Source: Gemmatimonadaceae bacterium
GTDB lineage: Bacteria; Gemmatimonadota; Gemmatimonadetes; Gemmatimonadales; Gemmatimonadaceae
Direction: 5' to 3'
DNA length: 49,018 nucleotides
Assembly (NCBI GenBank): GCA_036273715.1
Contig: DASUHB010000025.1
Coordinates: 1-49,018 of the forward strand
Shown here: positions 1 to 9,454 of the stretch, in pieces
Position numbering within the stretch: the first letter of the stretch is position 1
How the letters are laid out: every line of letters begins with the position of its first letter
The notes under the pieces: model-generated
Told to the model about the DNA's origin: nothing
What the model saw: only the letters and a program-made list of their open reading frames with translations
The model's database searches: none
Program-made: the position numbers and the translations under genes

Positions 1-2
1 AT

Positions 3-3000
3 GCGGCTTTGGTAGATGCGGCCGCGCCCCTCTCCGCCGCCGCCGCGCCGCTCGGCCGCGCGTTAGGCGCGCTCGGAGCGGGAGCGCTGCCGGACGAGGC
101 AGCGGCGCCGGTCACCGAGTGGATAAACTGGAGCCTGCGCCGCATCGCCGAGCACGAGGCCCTTCGCGGCGCACTCGGCGCCGGCGATTCCGACGATGTG
201 CCGCGCGGCCGCGTCACGCTCAGGTACTTGAGCGCGCGCTCGCCGGCCGCCGCCTCGTTAGTCGCGCGCCTCGATGTGCTCGCCCGGCGCGCGTCGGCGT
301 ATGCGACGTCGATGGATTTCCGCTTTCTCTTCGACCCGGCGCGCAGGTTGTTCGCCATCGGATACCAGCAGAGCACGCACTCGCTCGACGGATCGTACTA
401 CGACCTCCTGGCCTCCGAAGCGCGCCTCGCGAGCTTTATTGCCGTCGCCAAGAACGAGGTCCCGGTGGAGCACTGGTTCCGACTCGGCCGCACGCTCACG
501 CACGCGGCCGGCGCGACGGCGCTCGTGTCGTGGAGCGGCAGCATGTTCGAGTACCTGATGCCGGTGCTCGTGATGGAATCGCTTCCGTTCACGCTGCTCG
601 ACCAAACGTATCGCGGCGCAGTGCATCGGCAGATTGCGTACGGCGGAGCACGCGGCGTTCCGTGGGGCGTGAGCGAGAGCGCGTACAACCTGCGCGACCG
701 CAATCTCACGTATCAGTACCGCGCCTTCGGCGTTCCCGATCTCGCGCTCAAGCGCGGGCTGGCTCGCGATCTCGTCGTCGCTCCGTATGCGACGGTGCTG
801 GCGATGATGGTGAATCCGCATGAGGCGCTCGCAAATTTGCGCACGCTCGAGCGCGGCGGCGCGCTCGGATCGTATGGATTCCGCGATGCGCTCGACTACT
901 CGCGTCCCGAGCCGGGCCGGCGGTACGCCGTCGTTAGGACGTTCATGGCGCATCACATCGGCATGGGACTCGTCGCACTCACGAATGTGCTCACCGCCGA
1001 CGTGTGGCAACGCCGGTTTCACGCCGACCCGATGATGCGCTCGGCGAGCTTGCTGCTACACGAGCGCATTCCGCGACGGCTCGAGCTGCAGGACACGCAG
1101 CCGTCGCGTTCCGATGAAGCACGTTCTGCCTCCGACGTGGAGCGCGCGGCGGTTCGTGAGTTCGATACACCGGACACCGTGCAGCCCCACGTCGCCCTGT
1201 TAGGACGTGCGCCCTACACGATCATGGTGAGCCATGCCGGCGGCGGCTACAGCCGATTCGAGGATCTCGCCGTCACGCGGTGGCGGGCGGATGGAACGCG
1301 AGATCACAGCGGGCAGTTCTGCTACCTCAAGGATATCGCGCGCGGGGCAGTGTGGTCTGCCGCGCATCAGCCGGTGTGCGTCGAGGCCGACCGGTACAAG
1401 GCCGTGCTGGCCACCGACCGCGTCACGTTCCACCGCGCCGACGGCGACATCGAAACGCGCACGGAAATCGGCGTTGTCCCTGACGACGCGGCCGAAGTGA
1501 GGCGGGTGGTCGTGACCAACAACTCGGATGCGACGCGCGACGTCGAGCTGACGAGTTACGGCGAGATCGTTCTCGCACCGCCCGATGCGGATCGTGCGCA
1601 TCCGGCGTTCGGGAATCTCTTTATCGAGACCGAGTGGCATGCCTGGTGCTCGGCGATCACGGCCATTCGTCGTCCCCGGTCGGCCAACGAGCGACCGCTG
1701 TGGTGTGTCCACGTGGTCGACACCGGCGCGGAGCGCGTCGGCCTAACGAGCTGCGAGACCGATCGTGCGCGGTTCCTCGGCCGCGGCCGTTCGGTTCGCG
1801 ACCCGGTCGCGCTCGACGTCGATGGACCGCTGTCCGGTACCACGGGCGCCGTCCTCGATCCCATTTTTGCGCTGCGCACGCGTGTTCGATTGGCGCCGGG
1901 CCAATCGGCGTCGGTCGCGTTCACGACGCTCGTCGCCACGAGCCGCGAGCGCGCGTTCGAGCTCGCCGGCCGGTATCACGATCCGCACGCCGCGCAGCGC
2001 GCACTCGACCTGGCGTGGACATCGGCGCAAGTAGAACTGAACGAGCTCGACATCACTCCTGCAGACGCGGCCTCCTTCCAGGAGTTGGCGGGCTCTCTCT
2101 TCTATGCGTGCCCGGAACTGCGCGCTCCCCAATCCGAGCTGCGCCGCAACAACGGGTCGCAGGCCCGCCTCTGGGCTAACGGAATTTCCGGCGACTGGCC
2201 GATCGTCCTGGCGACGATCGACTCGGCCGACGGACTGCCGACGCTGCGCCAATTGTTCGCGGCACACCACTTCTGGCGGCGCCACGGTATGACGGTCGAT
2301 CTCGTCGTGCTGAACGAGCAGCCGCATACGTATCTGCAGGCGCTCAACGAGCAGATCACCGCAACGTTGTTCGCGTCGAGCGACTCGAGCATCACGGACC
2401 GGCCCGGCGGCGCGTTCGTGCGCCGACGGGATTTGCTCAGCGCCGCGGATCTGTTGATGCTGCGTGCGACGGCGCGCGTGCACGTGCCGTGCGACGGCCG
2501 CTCGCTTGGACGGATCATCGAGGCGTCGAAGCCGGCGGACGAACGCGAAGAGGATGATGGCGGCCCGTTCTTGACGCCGTTGCGGGCATCCGGACGTCGC
2601 GCCGCGCAAGCCGTGCGCCCGTTGTGGGATCTGGGTTCTCGTCTGCGCTCGGACGGCAAGGCGAGCGCGGCGCTCGTGTCCGACGTCTCTTCGCACGCGG
2701 TCGACGTGAGGGGCGGCGGCCCGTCGCGACCGCTCGACACCAACGGCTTTGGCGGCATCGCACACGACGGCGCGTATCAGATGAGCGTGTACGGCGATCA
2801 CGTCCCGCCGGCGCCGTGGTCGAACGTGATCGCCAACCCGCACGGCGGTTTCATCGTCACGGAGCGAGGCGGGGGGTTTTCCTGGGCCGGGAGCAGCTAT
2901 CTTTTTCGCCTAACGCCGTGGCACAACGATCCGGTGAGCGATCCGGTCGGCGACGCGATCTATTTGCAAGACGACGAGACCGGCGACGTGTGGAGCGCGA

Positions 3001-5198
3001 CACCGGCGCCGGTCCAGAATTACACACCGTACGTCGTGCGCCACGAGCCGGGACAGTCGTCGTTCGAGCACGAGCACACGCGGATCAGGACGCATCTCGT
3101 GTGCGGCATTGCCGAGAACGACGCGGTCAAGATTTCGGTGCTGCGGCTGACTAACGATGATGGCCGGCGGCGCAGGATCATCCTCACCGCCTACACCGAG
3201 CTCACGCTCGGCGTGCTCCGCGAGCACACGCAACATCAGGTGCGAACGTCGTTCGAGGCGGACCTGGGGGCGATCTTCGCGCAGAATACGTTCGATCCCG
3301 AGTTCGCCGAATGGGTGGCGTTCACGGCGGTGAGCGAACGCGTGATCGGTCACACCGGCGACCGGAGGGAGTTCCTCGGGCGGAACGGCGCGCCCAATGC
3401 TCCGGCGGCACTCGCGCGCGCCGCGACGGGTAGCGGATCCGCGAGCGTCCGGCGGAACCTCCTCGGCGCCGCGGGCGTGGGTCTCGATCCGTGCGCCGCG
3501 CTCCAATGCGAAATCGACATCGGGCCCGGAGAAACGCGAGACGTGGTCGTCATCCTGGGCGCGGCGCCGCGCCGCGCCGAGGCCCGGGAGCTCGCGGCGC
3601 GATACGGTGACGTTAGGCGAGCACAGTCGGCGGTGGCGCAGACCGTTGCCGGTTGGGCGGAACGGCTTTCGGTGATCACCGTGCGCACACCGGAACCGAC
3701 CTTCGATGCGATGCTCAACCGATGGACGTTGTACCAGGCGCTCTCGTGTCGCATGTGGGCGCGCTCGGCGCTGTATCAGAGCGGCGGAGCCTACGGGTTC
3801 CGCGACCAGCTGCAGGACGTGATGGCGTTCGTCTATGCGGCGCCGGAGTTGGCGCGGGAACACATCGTTCGCGCCGCGGGGCGCCAGTTCATCGAGGGAG
3901 ATGTGCAGCACTGGTGGCACCCGGGCAGCGGACGCGGTGTGCGAACGCGGTTCTCCGACGACATGGCGTGGCTTCCATACGTCGTCGATCACTACGTGCG
4001 CGTCACCGGCGACGCGTCGGTGCTCGATGCATCAGCGCCGTTTCTCACGATGCGGGCGCTCGAGCCGGGCGAGCACGAGGCATACGAGGTGCCGCAGGTG
4101 CCGGGGGAGACCGGAACGGTGTACGAGCACTGCATCCGCGCCTTACGGAAGGCGTGCACGGCCGGCGCGCACGGGCTGCCGCTGATCGGGGGCGGCGATT
4201 GGAACGACGGCATGAACCGTGTGGGGGTAGAAGGGCGCGGCGAGAGCGTCTGGCTGGCGTGGTTTCTCATCGCCACGCTGCGCGCGTTTGCGCCGGTCGC
4301 GGCCGCGCGTGGCGACGCCGCGCTCGCGGACGAATTCCTGACGCAGGCCGGCGCGTACGCGCGCGCCGTCGAGTCAGACGGCTGGGACGGCGAATGGTAC
4401 CGCCGCGCCTACTTCGACGATGGCACGCCCTTGGGCTCCGCGTTAGGCGACGAATGCCGCATCGATTCGTTGGGCCAGAGCTGGAGCGTGATCTCGGCCG
4501 CCGGCGATCAAGAGCGGCAGTCGCGCGCGATGCGCTCGCTGGATGCGCATCTGGTGCGCGACGACGCGCGGCTCGTGCTGCTGCTCACTCCGCCGTTCGA
4601 CCACACGCCTCACGATCCCGGCTACATCAAGGGCTACCTGCCGGGCGTCCGCGAAAACGGCGGTCAGTATACGCACGCGGCGCTCTGGGCGGCACTCGCA
4701 ACGGCGCGACGCGGCGACGGTGATCGCGCGTTCGAGATGTTTCAGATGCTCAACCCCCTCACCCGCTCGCGAACGCCGACCGACGTCGACCGATACAAGG
4801 TCGAGCCCTACGTCGTAGCCGCCGATATTTATGCGGCCGAGGGACACGTTGGGCGCGGCGGATGGACGTGGTACACCGGCTCCGCGAGCTGGATGTATCG
4901 CGTGGGCGTGGAGGCGATTCTCGGTGTCGTGAAGCAGGGTGCGATGCTCTCGATACACCCCTGCCTTCCGCGCGATTGGCGGCAGTATGAAATTCGGTAT
5001 CGCTATGGACGAAGTCTGTACATCATCGCCGTGCATGTCACAGACGACATCGCGGCCGCCGTTGCCATCAGCGTCGACGGCCAGGTGCTCGACACACCGG
5101 CGATCCCGTTGGTGGATGATGGCGCGCAGCATGACGTGACGGTGCAGCTGGGCCGCGCCGGGGCCGCTTTCGTCGAAAAACCCCTAATGACGCAATGA
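3..5198 (+). CDS. Cyclic beta-1,2-glucan synthase-like protein, C-terminal part (5' end outside window)
   Basis: The reading frame is open to the left window edge, so only the C-terminal part of a very large protein is seen (about 1730 residues). Residues about 90-360 look like the glycoamylase-like region found in the middle of NdvB/Cgs proteins (GYQQSTHSLDGSYYD, then MAHHIGMG). Two beta-sandwich plus helical segments of the GH94 phosphorylase type follow. The C-terminal (alpha/alpha)6 domain carries GGGDWNDGM near residue 1397, the motif that holds the GH94 catalytic aspartate. In the family, the missing N-terminal part is a membrane-bound GT84 glucosyltransferase that builds beta-1,2-glucan from UDP-glucose, and the C-terminal phosphorylase trims chain length. 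The stop overlaps the next gene by ATGA. The substrate linkage is inferred from domain order; another GH94 glycan phosphorylase fusion is possible. Confidence 0.8.
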   Translation, partial: AALVDAAAPLSAAAAPLGRALGALGAGALPDEAAAPVTEWINWSLRRIAEHEALRGALGAGDSDDVPRGRVTLRYLSARSPAAASLVARLDVLARRASAYATSMDFRFLFDPARRLFAIGYQQSTHSLDGSYYDLLASEARLASFIAVAKNEVPVEHWFRLGRTLTHAAGATALVSWSGSMFEYLMPVLVMESLPFTLLDQTYRGAVHRQIAYGGARGVPWGVSESAYNLRDRNLTYQYRAFGVPDLALKRGLARDLVVAPYATVLAMMVNPHEALANLRTLERGGALGSYGFRDALDYSRPEPGRRYAVVRTFMAHHIGMGLVALTNVLTADVWQRRFHADPMMRSASLLLHERIPRRLELQDTQPSRSDEARSASDVERAAVREFDTPDTVQPHVALLGRAPYTIMVSHAGGGYSRFEDLAVTRWRADGTRDHSGQFCYLKDIARGAVWSAAHQPVCVEADRYKAVLATDRVTFHRADGDIETRTEIGVVPDDAAEVRRVVVTNNSDATRDVELTSYGEIVLAPPDADRAHPAFGNLFIETEWHAWCSAITAIRRPRSANERPLWCVHVVDTGAERVGLTSCETDRARFLGRGRSVRDPVALDVDGPLSGTTGAVLDPIFALRTRVRLAPGQSASVAFTTLVATSRERAFELAGRYHDPHAAQRALDLAWTSAQVELNELDITPADAASFQELAGSLFYACPELRAPQSELRRNNGSQARLWANGISGDWPIVLATIDSADGLPTLRQLFAAHHFWRRHGMTVDLVVLNEQPHTYLQALNEQITATLFASSDSSITDRPGGAFVRRRDLLSAADLLMLRATARVHVPCDGRSLGRIIEASKPADEREEDDGGPFLTPLRASGRRAAQAVRPLWDLGSRLRSDGKASAALVSDVSSHAVDVRGGGPSRPLDTNGFGGIAHDGAYQMSVYGDHVPPAPWSNVIANPHGGFIVTERGGGFSWAGSSYLFRLTPWHNDPVSDPVGDAIYLQDDETGDVWSATPAPVQNYTPYVVRHEPGQSSFEHEHTRIRTHLVCGIAENDAVKISVLRLTNDDGRRRRIILTAYTELTLGVLREHTQHQVRTSFEADLGAIFAQNTFDPEFAEWVAFTAVSERVIGHTGDRREFLGRNGAPNAPAALARAATGSGSASVRRNLLGAAGVGLDPCAALQCEIDIGPGETRDVVVILGAAPRRAEARELAARYGDVRRAQSAVAQTVAGWAERLSVITVRTPEPTFDAMLNRWTLYQALSCRMWARSALYQSGGAYGFRDQLQDVMAFVYAAPELAREHIVRAAGRQFIEGDVQHWWHPGSGRGVRTRFSDDMAWLPYVVDHYVRVTGDASVLDASAPFLTMRALEPGEHEAYEVPQVPGETGTVYEHCIRALRKACTAGAHGLPLIGGGDWNDGMNRVGVEGRGESVWLAWFLIATLRAFAPVAAARGDAALADEFLTQAGAYARAVESDGWDGEWYRRAYFDDGTPLGSALGDECRIDSLGQSWSVISAAGDQERQSRAMRSLDAHLVRDDARLVLLLTPPFDHTPHDPGYIKGYLPGVRENGGQYTHAALWAALATARRGDGDRAFEMFQMLNPLTRSRTPTDVDRYKVEPYVVAADIYAAEGHVGRGGWTWYTGSASWMYRVGVEAILGVVKQGAMLSIHPCLPRDWRQYEIRYRYGRSLYIIAVHVTDDIAAAVAISVDGQVLDTPAIPLVDDGAQHDVTVQLGRAGAAFVEKPLMTQ

Positions 5199-6211
5199 AA
5201 AAGATCGGATTCCTGTCCTTCGGTCATTGGACACCGTCGCGCCCATCGGTCGCGCGATCGGCGCGCGATGTCCTTCAGCAATCGATCGAGCTCGCCGTTG
5301 CGGCGGAACAACTCGGCGCGGACGGCTCGTACTTTCGCGTGCATCACTTTGCCCAGCAGCTCGGGTCTCCTTTTCCGCTTCTCGCGGCCGTCGCTGCCCG
5401 GACGAGTCGCATCGAGATCGGAACGGCGGTCATCGACATGCGGTACGAGAACCCGTTCTACATGGTCGAGAACGCGGGCTCGGCCGATCTGATCAGCAAT
5501 GGCCGTCTCCAGCTCGGCATCAGCCGAGGCTCGCCGGAACAAGTCATCGAAGGCTGGCGTCACTTCGGCTACACGCCGCCCGAAGGGGGAACCGACGCGG
5601 ACCTGGGTCGGCGTCATGCGGAAGTCTTTCTCGATCTGCTGCGCGGCGAAGGATTCGCCAAACCCAATCCTCGACCCATGTTTCCCAATCCGCCCGGGCT
5701 GCTTCGCCTCGAGCCCCATTCCCCCGGACTCCGCGATCGCATCTGGTGGGGATCGGCGTCTAACGCAACCGCTATCTGGGCCGCGCAGCATGGGATGAAC
5801 CTCCAAAGCTCCACCCTCAAGGAAGACGAATCGGGCGAACCCTTTCACGTCCAGCAGGCCCGCCAGATCCGCATCTTCCGGCAAGCCTGGACCGACGCCG
5901 GGCATACACGCGAGCCGCGCGTCTCGGTGTCCCGCTCGATTTTCGCGCTCATGAACGACCGCGACCGCGCCTACTTCGGCCGCGATGAGTCGAGCGATCA
6001 GATCGGGATCCTCGACAACATGCGCGCCATCTTCGGCCGGTCGTATGCGGCCGAGCCGGACGTGCTGGTGGAAGCGTTGCGGGGCGATGAGGCCATCGCT
6101 CTAGCCGACACCCTCCTCCTCACCGTGCCTAACACGCTCGGCGTCGAGTACAACGCGCACGTGATCGAGTCGATCCTGACGCACGTGGCGCCCGCGCTGG
6201 GCTGGCGATAG
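5195..6211 (+). CDS. LLM-class (luciferase-like) flavin-dependent oxidoreductase
   Basis: A 338-residue protein with the TIM-barrel layout of bacterial luciferase-like monooxygenases. The N-terminus MKKIGFLSFGHW is strand 1. ARTSRIEIGTAVIDMRYENP is the typical second block, and GRLQLGISRGSPEQV is the family motif near the flavin phosphate. Enzymes of this family use FMN or F420 to oxidise small substrates; the substrate cannot be told here. The ATG overlaps the stop of the glucan synthase-like gene (ATGA), so the two are probably co-translated, although no metabolic link is obvious. The length is normal for the family. Confidence 0.85.
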   Translation: MKKIGFLSFGHWTPSRPSVARSARDVLQQSIELAVAAEQLGADGSYFRVHHFAQQLGSPFPLLAAVAARTSRIEIGTAVIDMRYENPFYMVENAGSADLISNGRLQLGISRGSPEQVIEGWRHFGYTPPEGGTDADLGRRHAEVFLDLLRGEGFAKPNPRPMFPNPPGLLRLEPHSPGLRDRIWWGSASNATAIWAAQHGMNLQSSTLKEDESGEPFHVQQARQIRIFRQAWTDAGHTREPRVSVSRSIFALMNDRDRAYFGRDESSDQIGILDNMRAIFGRSYAAEPDVLVEALRGDEAIALADTLLLTVPNTLGVEYNAHVIESILTHVAPALGWR

Positions 6212-6237
6212 CTGGTTGCCCGCCCCCAGGGTCAGGG

Positions 6238-7251
6238 CTAGTGGTGGCCTGAACCCGGCGGCGGTTTCGGGTTAGGCGCTGGCTTGGGTGCGGGCGGCGG
6301 CGGCGAAGGTTTATGCTTCGGGTCAGGCGGCGGCTTCGGTGCCGGTGCCGGTGCCGGTGCCGGCGGCGGCGCGGGAGCAGGCGCAGGCTTCGGCGCCGCA
6401 ACGGTAACAATGGCCGCGCTCCCGGACGCGTTGCCACTTCTTGCCGTGATGATTGCGGCGCCCGCGCCGACCGCTTTCACGACGCCCTCGGCGGACACGG
6501 TCGCCGCCGACGGCGTCGCCGAGGTCCACGCGATCGGCGCGCCCTGGATCACGCGGCCTCTCTCGTCCTTCACCTTGGCAGTCAACGTGGTGCTCTTACC
6601 CACGGTGAGCGTGGCAGAAGCCGGTGTGATCATGACGGTCACGGCGACGGGCGCGTGCACGACGACCACGGCGCTCGCGGACTGCCCGTCGCTGGTCGCG
6701 GTGATGGTGGCTGCGCCGGCCGCCACGCCGGTGACGAGTCCACTGGCATTCACCGTGGCGACGTTAGGCGACTTGCTGTTCCACGCCACCGTCCGGCCGG
6801 CGAGCGGCTCATGGTTCTCGTCGAACGGCGTCGCGGTCAGTTGTGCGCTACCGGGCAGCACGATGGTGTCGCGGCCCGGAGACACCGACACCGACGCCAC
6901 GCGCGGCGGGAGCACCGTGATGGTCGAAATGCCGGACGCGCCGCCGGCGCTCGCGGCGATCTGCACGGTCCCCTGCGCGCGGCCGGTCACGACGCCGGCG
7001 TCGGACACCGTTCCCACTGACGCGTTTCCAGTGTTCCAGAAAACTCGTTGGCCGGAGATGGTCTGGCCGCCCGGGCTCGTCACCGTTGCCTGCAGGGCGG
7101 TGGTCTTGCCGACCGCGACGGTGTCGACGGAGGGCGAGACCTTCACCGACCCCACCGGTCCGTTAGGCGACGTGCTCGAGCTGCACGCCGCGGTCGCGAA
7201 CGCGAACCACGCGGCAGCGGCGATTGCGGCGAAACGGGACAGACCTGGCAT
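6238..7251 (-). CDS. Ig-like (BIG2) repeat lipoprotein with Pro/Ala-rich tail
   Basis: A 337-residue exported protein. I place the start at MPGLSRF because it gives a clean lipoprotein signal ending in the lipobox TAAC (Cys23); an upstream in-frame start would add 43 arginine-rich residues. Three bacterial Ig-like group 2 domains follow, each ending in the typical block (TVSDAGVVTGRAQGTVQI, TVNASGLVTGVAAGAATI, TVSAEGVVKAVGAGAAII). The last 60 or so residues are a low-complexity Pro/Ala/Lys tail. Such domains usually mediate surface adhesion or act as spacers. Membrane anchoring through Cys23 and a surface role are inferred. It is convergent with the oxidoreductase gene and divergent from the PfkB gene, with a 245-base gap on the promoter side in which I recognise no clear signal. 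Confidence 0.82.
   Translation of the reverse strand: MPGLSRFAAIAAAAWFAFATAACSSSTSPNGPVGSVKVSPSVDTVAVGKTTALQATVTSPGGQTISGQRVFWNTGNASVGTVSDAGVVTGRAQGTVQIAASAGGASGISTITVLPPRVASVSVSPGRDTIVLPGSAQLTATPFDENHEPLAGRTVAWNSKSPNVATVNASGLVTGVAAGAATITATSDGQSASAVVVVHAPVAVTVMITPASATLTVGKSTTLTAKVKDERGRVIQGAPIAWTSATPSAATVSAEGVVKAVGAGAAIITARSGNASGSAAIVTVAAPKPAPAPAPPPAPAPAPAPKPPPDPKHKPSPPPPAPKPAPNPKPPPGSGHH
6338..6361. repeat. GGTGCC hexamer, four perfect tandem copies
   Basis: Four exact copies of GGTGCC lie in the Pro/Ala-tail coding region of the Ig-like lipoprotein, read there as alternating Ala/Pro codons. Six-base units keep the frame if copy number changes, so tail length could vary between strains without breaking the gene. 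Confidence 0.9.
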
Positions 7252-7496
7252 CAGACGCGTGACGGGTCGGGCCGGCTGGGCGTTGGCGCAACGCCGGCTG
7301 TTCACCCGGCCAACCTTTGCAAGGCATGCGCCGCGAGGTGGGGCAAGCGTGCGCTGACGCGGCGCCGAGCATCGGGCCAATGCGTACCCGATTTTGTGGA
7401 CACCGCAATGACCCCCGGGGTAGCTTCAGCTCTCGGCGCCCGAGCGAATAGAGCGTCGTCGCGCTACCTTTCAGTCTCAACCGCACTCGAACACAC

Positions 7497-8414
7497 ATGA
7501 CCGTCCTCGTCGTCGGCTCCATTGCGCTCGACTCGGTAGAAACGCCCTTCGGCCGCGCCGAGAACGTGCTCGGCGGCTCGGCGGTCTTCTTCGCGGCATC
7601 GGCAAGTTTGCTCACCGACGTCCAGATGGTGGGCGTCGTGGGCAGCGACTACCCGGTGGACCAACTGGACGTTTTGGCCGAGCGCGGCGTGGACCTCACG
7701 GGGATCGAACGCGCCCAGGGCGAATCATTTCGCTGGCGCGGCCGCTACCGCCACGATCTGAATACGGCCGAAACGCTCGAGACCCGGCTCGGCGTCTTCT
7801 CGCACTTTCGTCCCAAGATTCCCGAAGCGTTCCGCGACGCGCCGTTCGTCTTCCTCGGCAACATCGATCCGCGGCTCCAGTTGGACGTGCTGCAACAGGT
7901 GCACAAGCCGCAGCTCGTGGCGTGCGACACGATGAACTTCTGGATCGAAAGCCGCCGTAGCGACCTCCTCGAGCTGCTCGGCCACGTGGATCTCGTCACG
8001 CTCAACGACGCCGAAGCGCGCCAGCTCACCGAGGAAGCGAACCTCGTGAAGGCGGCGCGCTGGATCCAGTCGCACGGCCCCAAGACCGTGATCATCAAGA
8101 AGGGCGAGCACGGCGCGCTCATGTTCGGACCCAGGAGCGTGTTCTTCTCGCCGGCCTTTCCGTTAGAAAACGTGTTCGACCCCACGGGCGCGGGCGATTC
8201 GTTCGCCGGCGGGTTCATCGGCTATCTCGCGCGCTGCGGCACCGTCACCGACACGAATCTCCGCCGGGCCGTGGTGTACGGCTCGGCCATGGGGTCGTTC
8301 GCCGTCGAGCGCTTCTCGATCACGCGGTTCCTCGAGATCGGCGAAGACGACATCGCGGCGCGCGTGCAGGAGTTCCATCGGTTAGTCAGCGTCGAGCAGG
8401 AGATTCCGGCGTGA
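7497..8414 (+). CDS. PfkB-family carbohydrate/nucleoside kinase
   Basis: A 305-residue ribokinase-fold kinase. The N-terminal PfkB signature is near GGSAVFFAASASLL, and the C-terminal signature DPTGAGDSFAGGF holds the anion hole and the catalytic Asp that activates the acceptor hydroxyl. It phosphorylates a sugar or nucleoside with ATP in the cytoplasm; the substrate cannot be read from these motifs. The ATG follows a 116-base gap. The stop overlaps the GTG of purM (GTGA), so it is co-translated with a purine biosynthesis gene, which makes a nucleoside or ribose substrate plausible but unproven. Confidence 0.85.
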   Translation: MTVLVVGSIALDSVETPFGRAENVLGGSAVFFAASASLLTDVQMVGVVGSDYPVDQLDVLAERGVDLTGIERAQGESFRWRGRYRHDLNTAETLETRLGVFSHFRPKIPEAFRDAPFVFLGNIDPRLQLDVLQQVHKPQLVACDTMNFWIESRRSDLLELLGHVDLVTLNDAEARQLTEEANLVKAARWIQSHGPKTVIIKKGEHGALMFGPRSVFFSPAFPLENVFDPTGAGDSFAGGFIGYLARCGTVTDTNLRRAVVYGSAMGSFAVERFSITRFLEIGEDDIAARVQEFHRLVSVEQEIPA

Positions 8415-9436
8415 GCGTGCCGCTCGACTACCGCGACGCCGGGGTCGACATCGACGCGGCCGACGCGGCCAAGCAGCGCATCAAGGCGCTGGTCGAGTCG
8501 ACGTTCACGGCCGGCGCGCGCGGGAAGTTCGGCGGATTCGGCGGACAGTTCCGCGTGCCGCCGGGGATGCGCGCGCCGGTGCTGGTGTCGAGCGCCGACG
8601 GCGTGGGAACCAAGATCAAGGTGGCGATCGAGGCGAATCGCCACGACACGATCGGCCACGACCTGGTGAACCACTGCGTGAATGACATCCTGGTGCAGGG
8701 CGCGCTGCCGCTGTTCTTTCTCGACTACGTGGCGTTCGGCGTGCTGGTGCCCGAGGTGGTCGAGAGTGTGGTGCGCGGCGTGGCGGCGGGCTGCCGGGAG
8801 AACAAGTGTGCGCTGGTGGGCGGCGAGACGGCCGAGATGCCGGGGGTGTACACGCCGCCCGACTACGATCTGGCGGGGTTCATCGTGGGCTGCGTCGAGG
8901 AAGACGCGGTGCTGGGCGCCGAGCGGGTTCGGGTAGGCGATCGGCTCATCGGGCTTGCCAGCTCGGGACTGCACACGAACGGCTATTCGCTGGCCCGCAA
9001 GATCGTGTTCGAGCGGATGCGCCTAACGGTGGGCGCCCGGTTTCCGGGCGAAGACGGATCGGTGGCCGACGTGCTGCTCCGCGTCCATCGCTCGTATCGC
9101 GCGGCGCTCGAGCCGGTGCTTCACCTGGTGCACGCCATGGCGCACATTACCGGGGGCGGTCTCACGGGAAACGTGAATCGGGCGCTGCCGCCCAGCATGG
9201 ATGCGGTGGTCCGGACGGCGTCGTGGCCGGTGCCTAACGTATTCCAAGTGCTGGCGCGCGGGGGCGATGTGCCGCGGGCCGAGATGTTCCGGGCGTTCAA
9301 CATGGGGGTCGGGATGGTCGTGTTCGCGGCGCCCGGCGCCCAGGCCGACGTGATCGCCGCCGCGCGCGCGTGTTCGATCGACGCGTGGGAGTTAGGCGAG
9401 GTGCGCGCCGGTACGGGGCAGGTGACTCTGGCGTAG
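8411..9436 (+). CDS. purM: Phosphoribosylformylglycinamidine cyclo-ligase
   Basis: AIR synthetase, 341 residues, the usual length. It closes the imidazole ring of formylglycinamidine ribonucleotide with ATP, the fifth step of de novo purine synthesis. Visible PurM blocks are SSADGVGTKIKVA, VNDILVQGALPLFFLDY, GGETAEMPGVY and GLHTNGYSLAR. The start is GTG, overlapping the stop of the upstream kinase. The gene contains three GTTAGGC/GCCTAAC heptamers (near 9021, 9232 and 9391), read in different phases (CTA-ACG, CCT-AAC and TTA-GGC). Confidence 0.95.
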   Translation: MSVPLDYRDAGVDIDAADAAKQRIKALVESTFTAGARGKFGGFGGQFRVPPGMRAPVLVSSADGVGTKIKVAIEANRHDTIGHDLVNHCVNDILVQGALPLFFLDYVAFGVLVPEVVESVVRGVAAGCRENKCALVGGETAEMPGVYTPPDYDLAGFIVGCVEEDAVLGAERVRVGDRLIGLASSGLHTNGYSLARKIVFERMRLTVGARFPGEDGSVADVLLRVHRSYRAALEPVLHLVHAMAHITGGGLTGNVNRALPPSMDAVVRTASWPVPNVFQVLARGGDVPRAEMFRAFNMGVGMVVFAAPGAQADVIAAARACSIDAWELGEVRAGTGQVTLA

Positions 9437-9454
9437 TCCAAGGAGGGGTCGAGC

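Noticed and set aside
6284-7357. Long open frame on the plus strand opposite the Ig-like lipoprotein gene
   Set aside because: It has no signal, domain or ribosome site; the minus frame has a lipobox and three Ig-like repeats. Long shadows are expected at this GC content.
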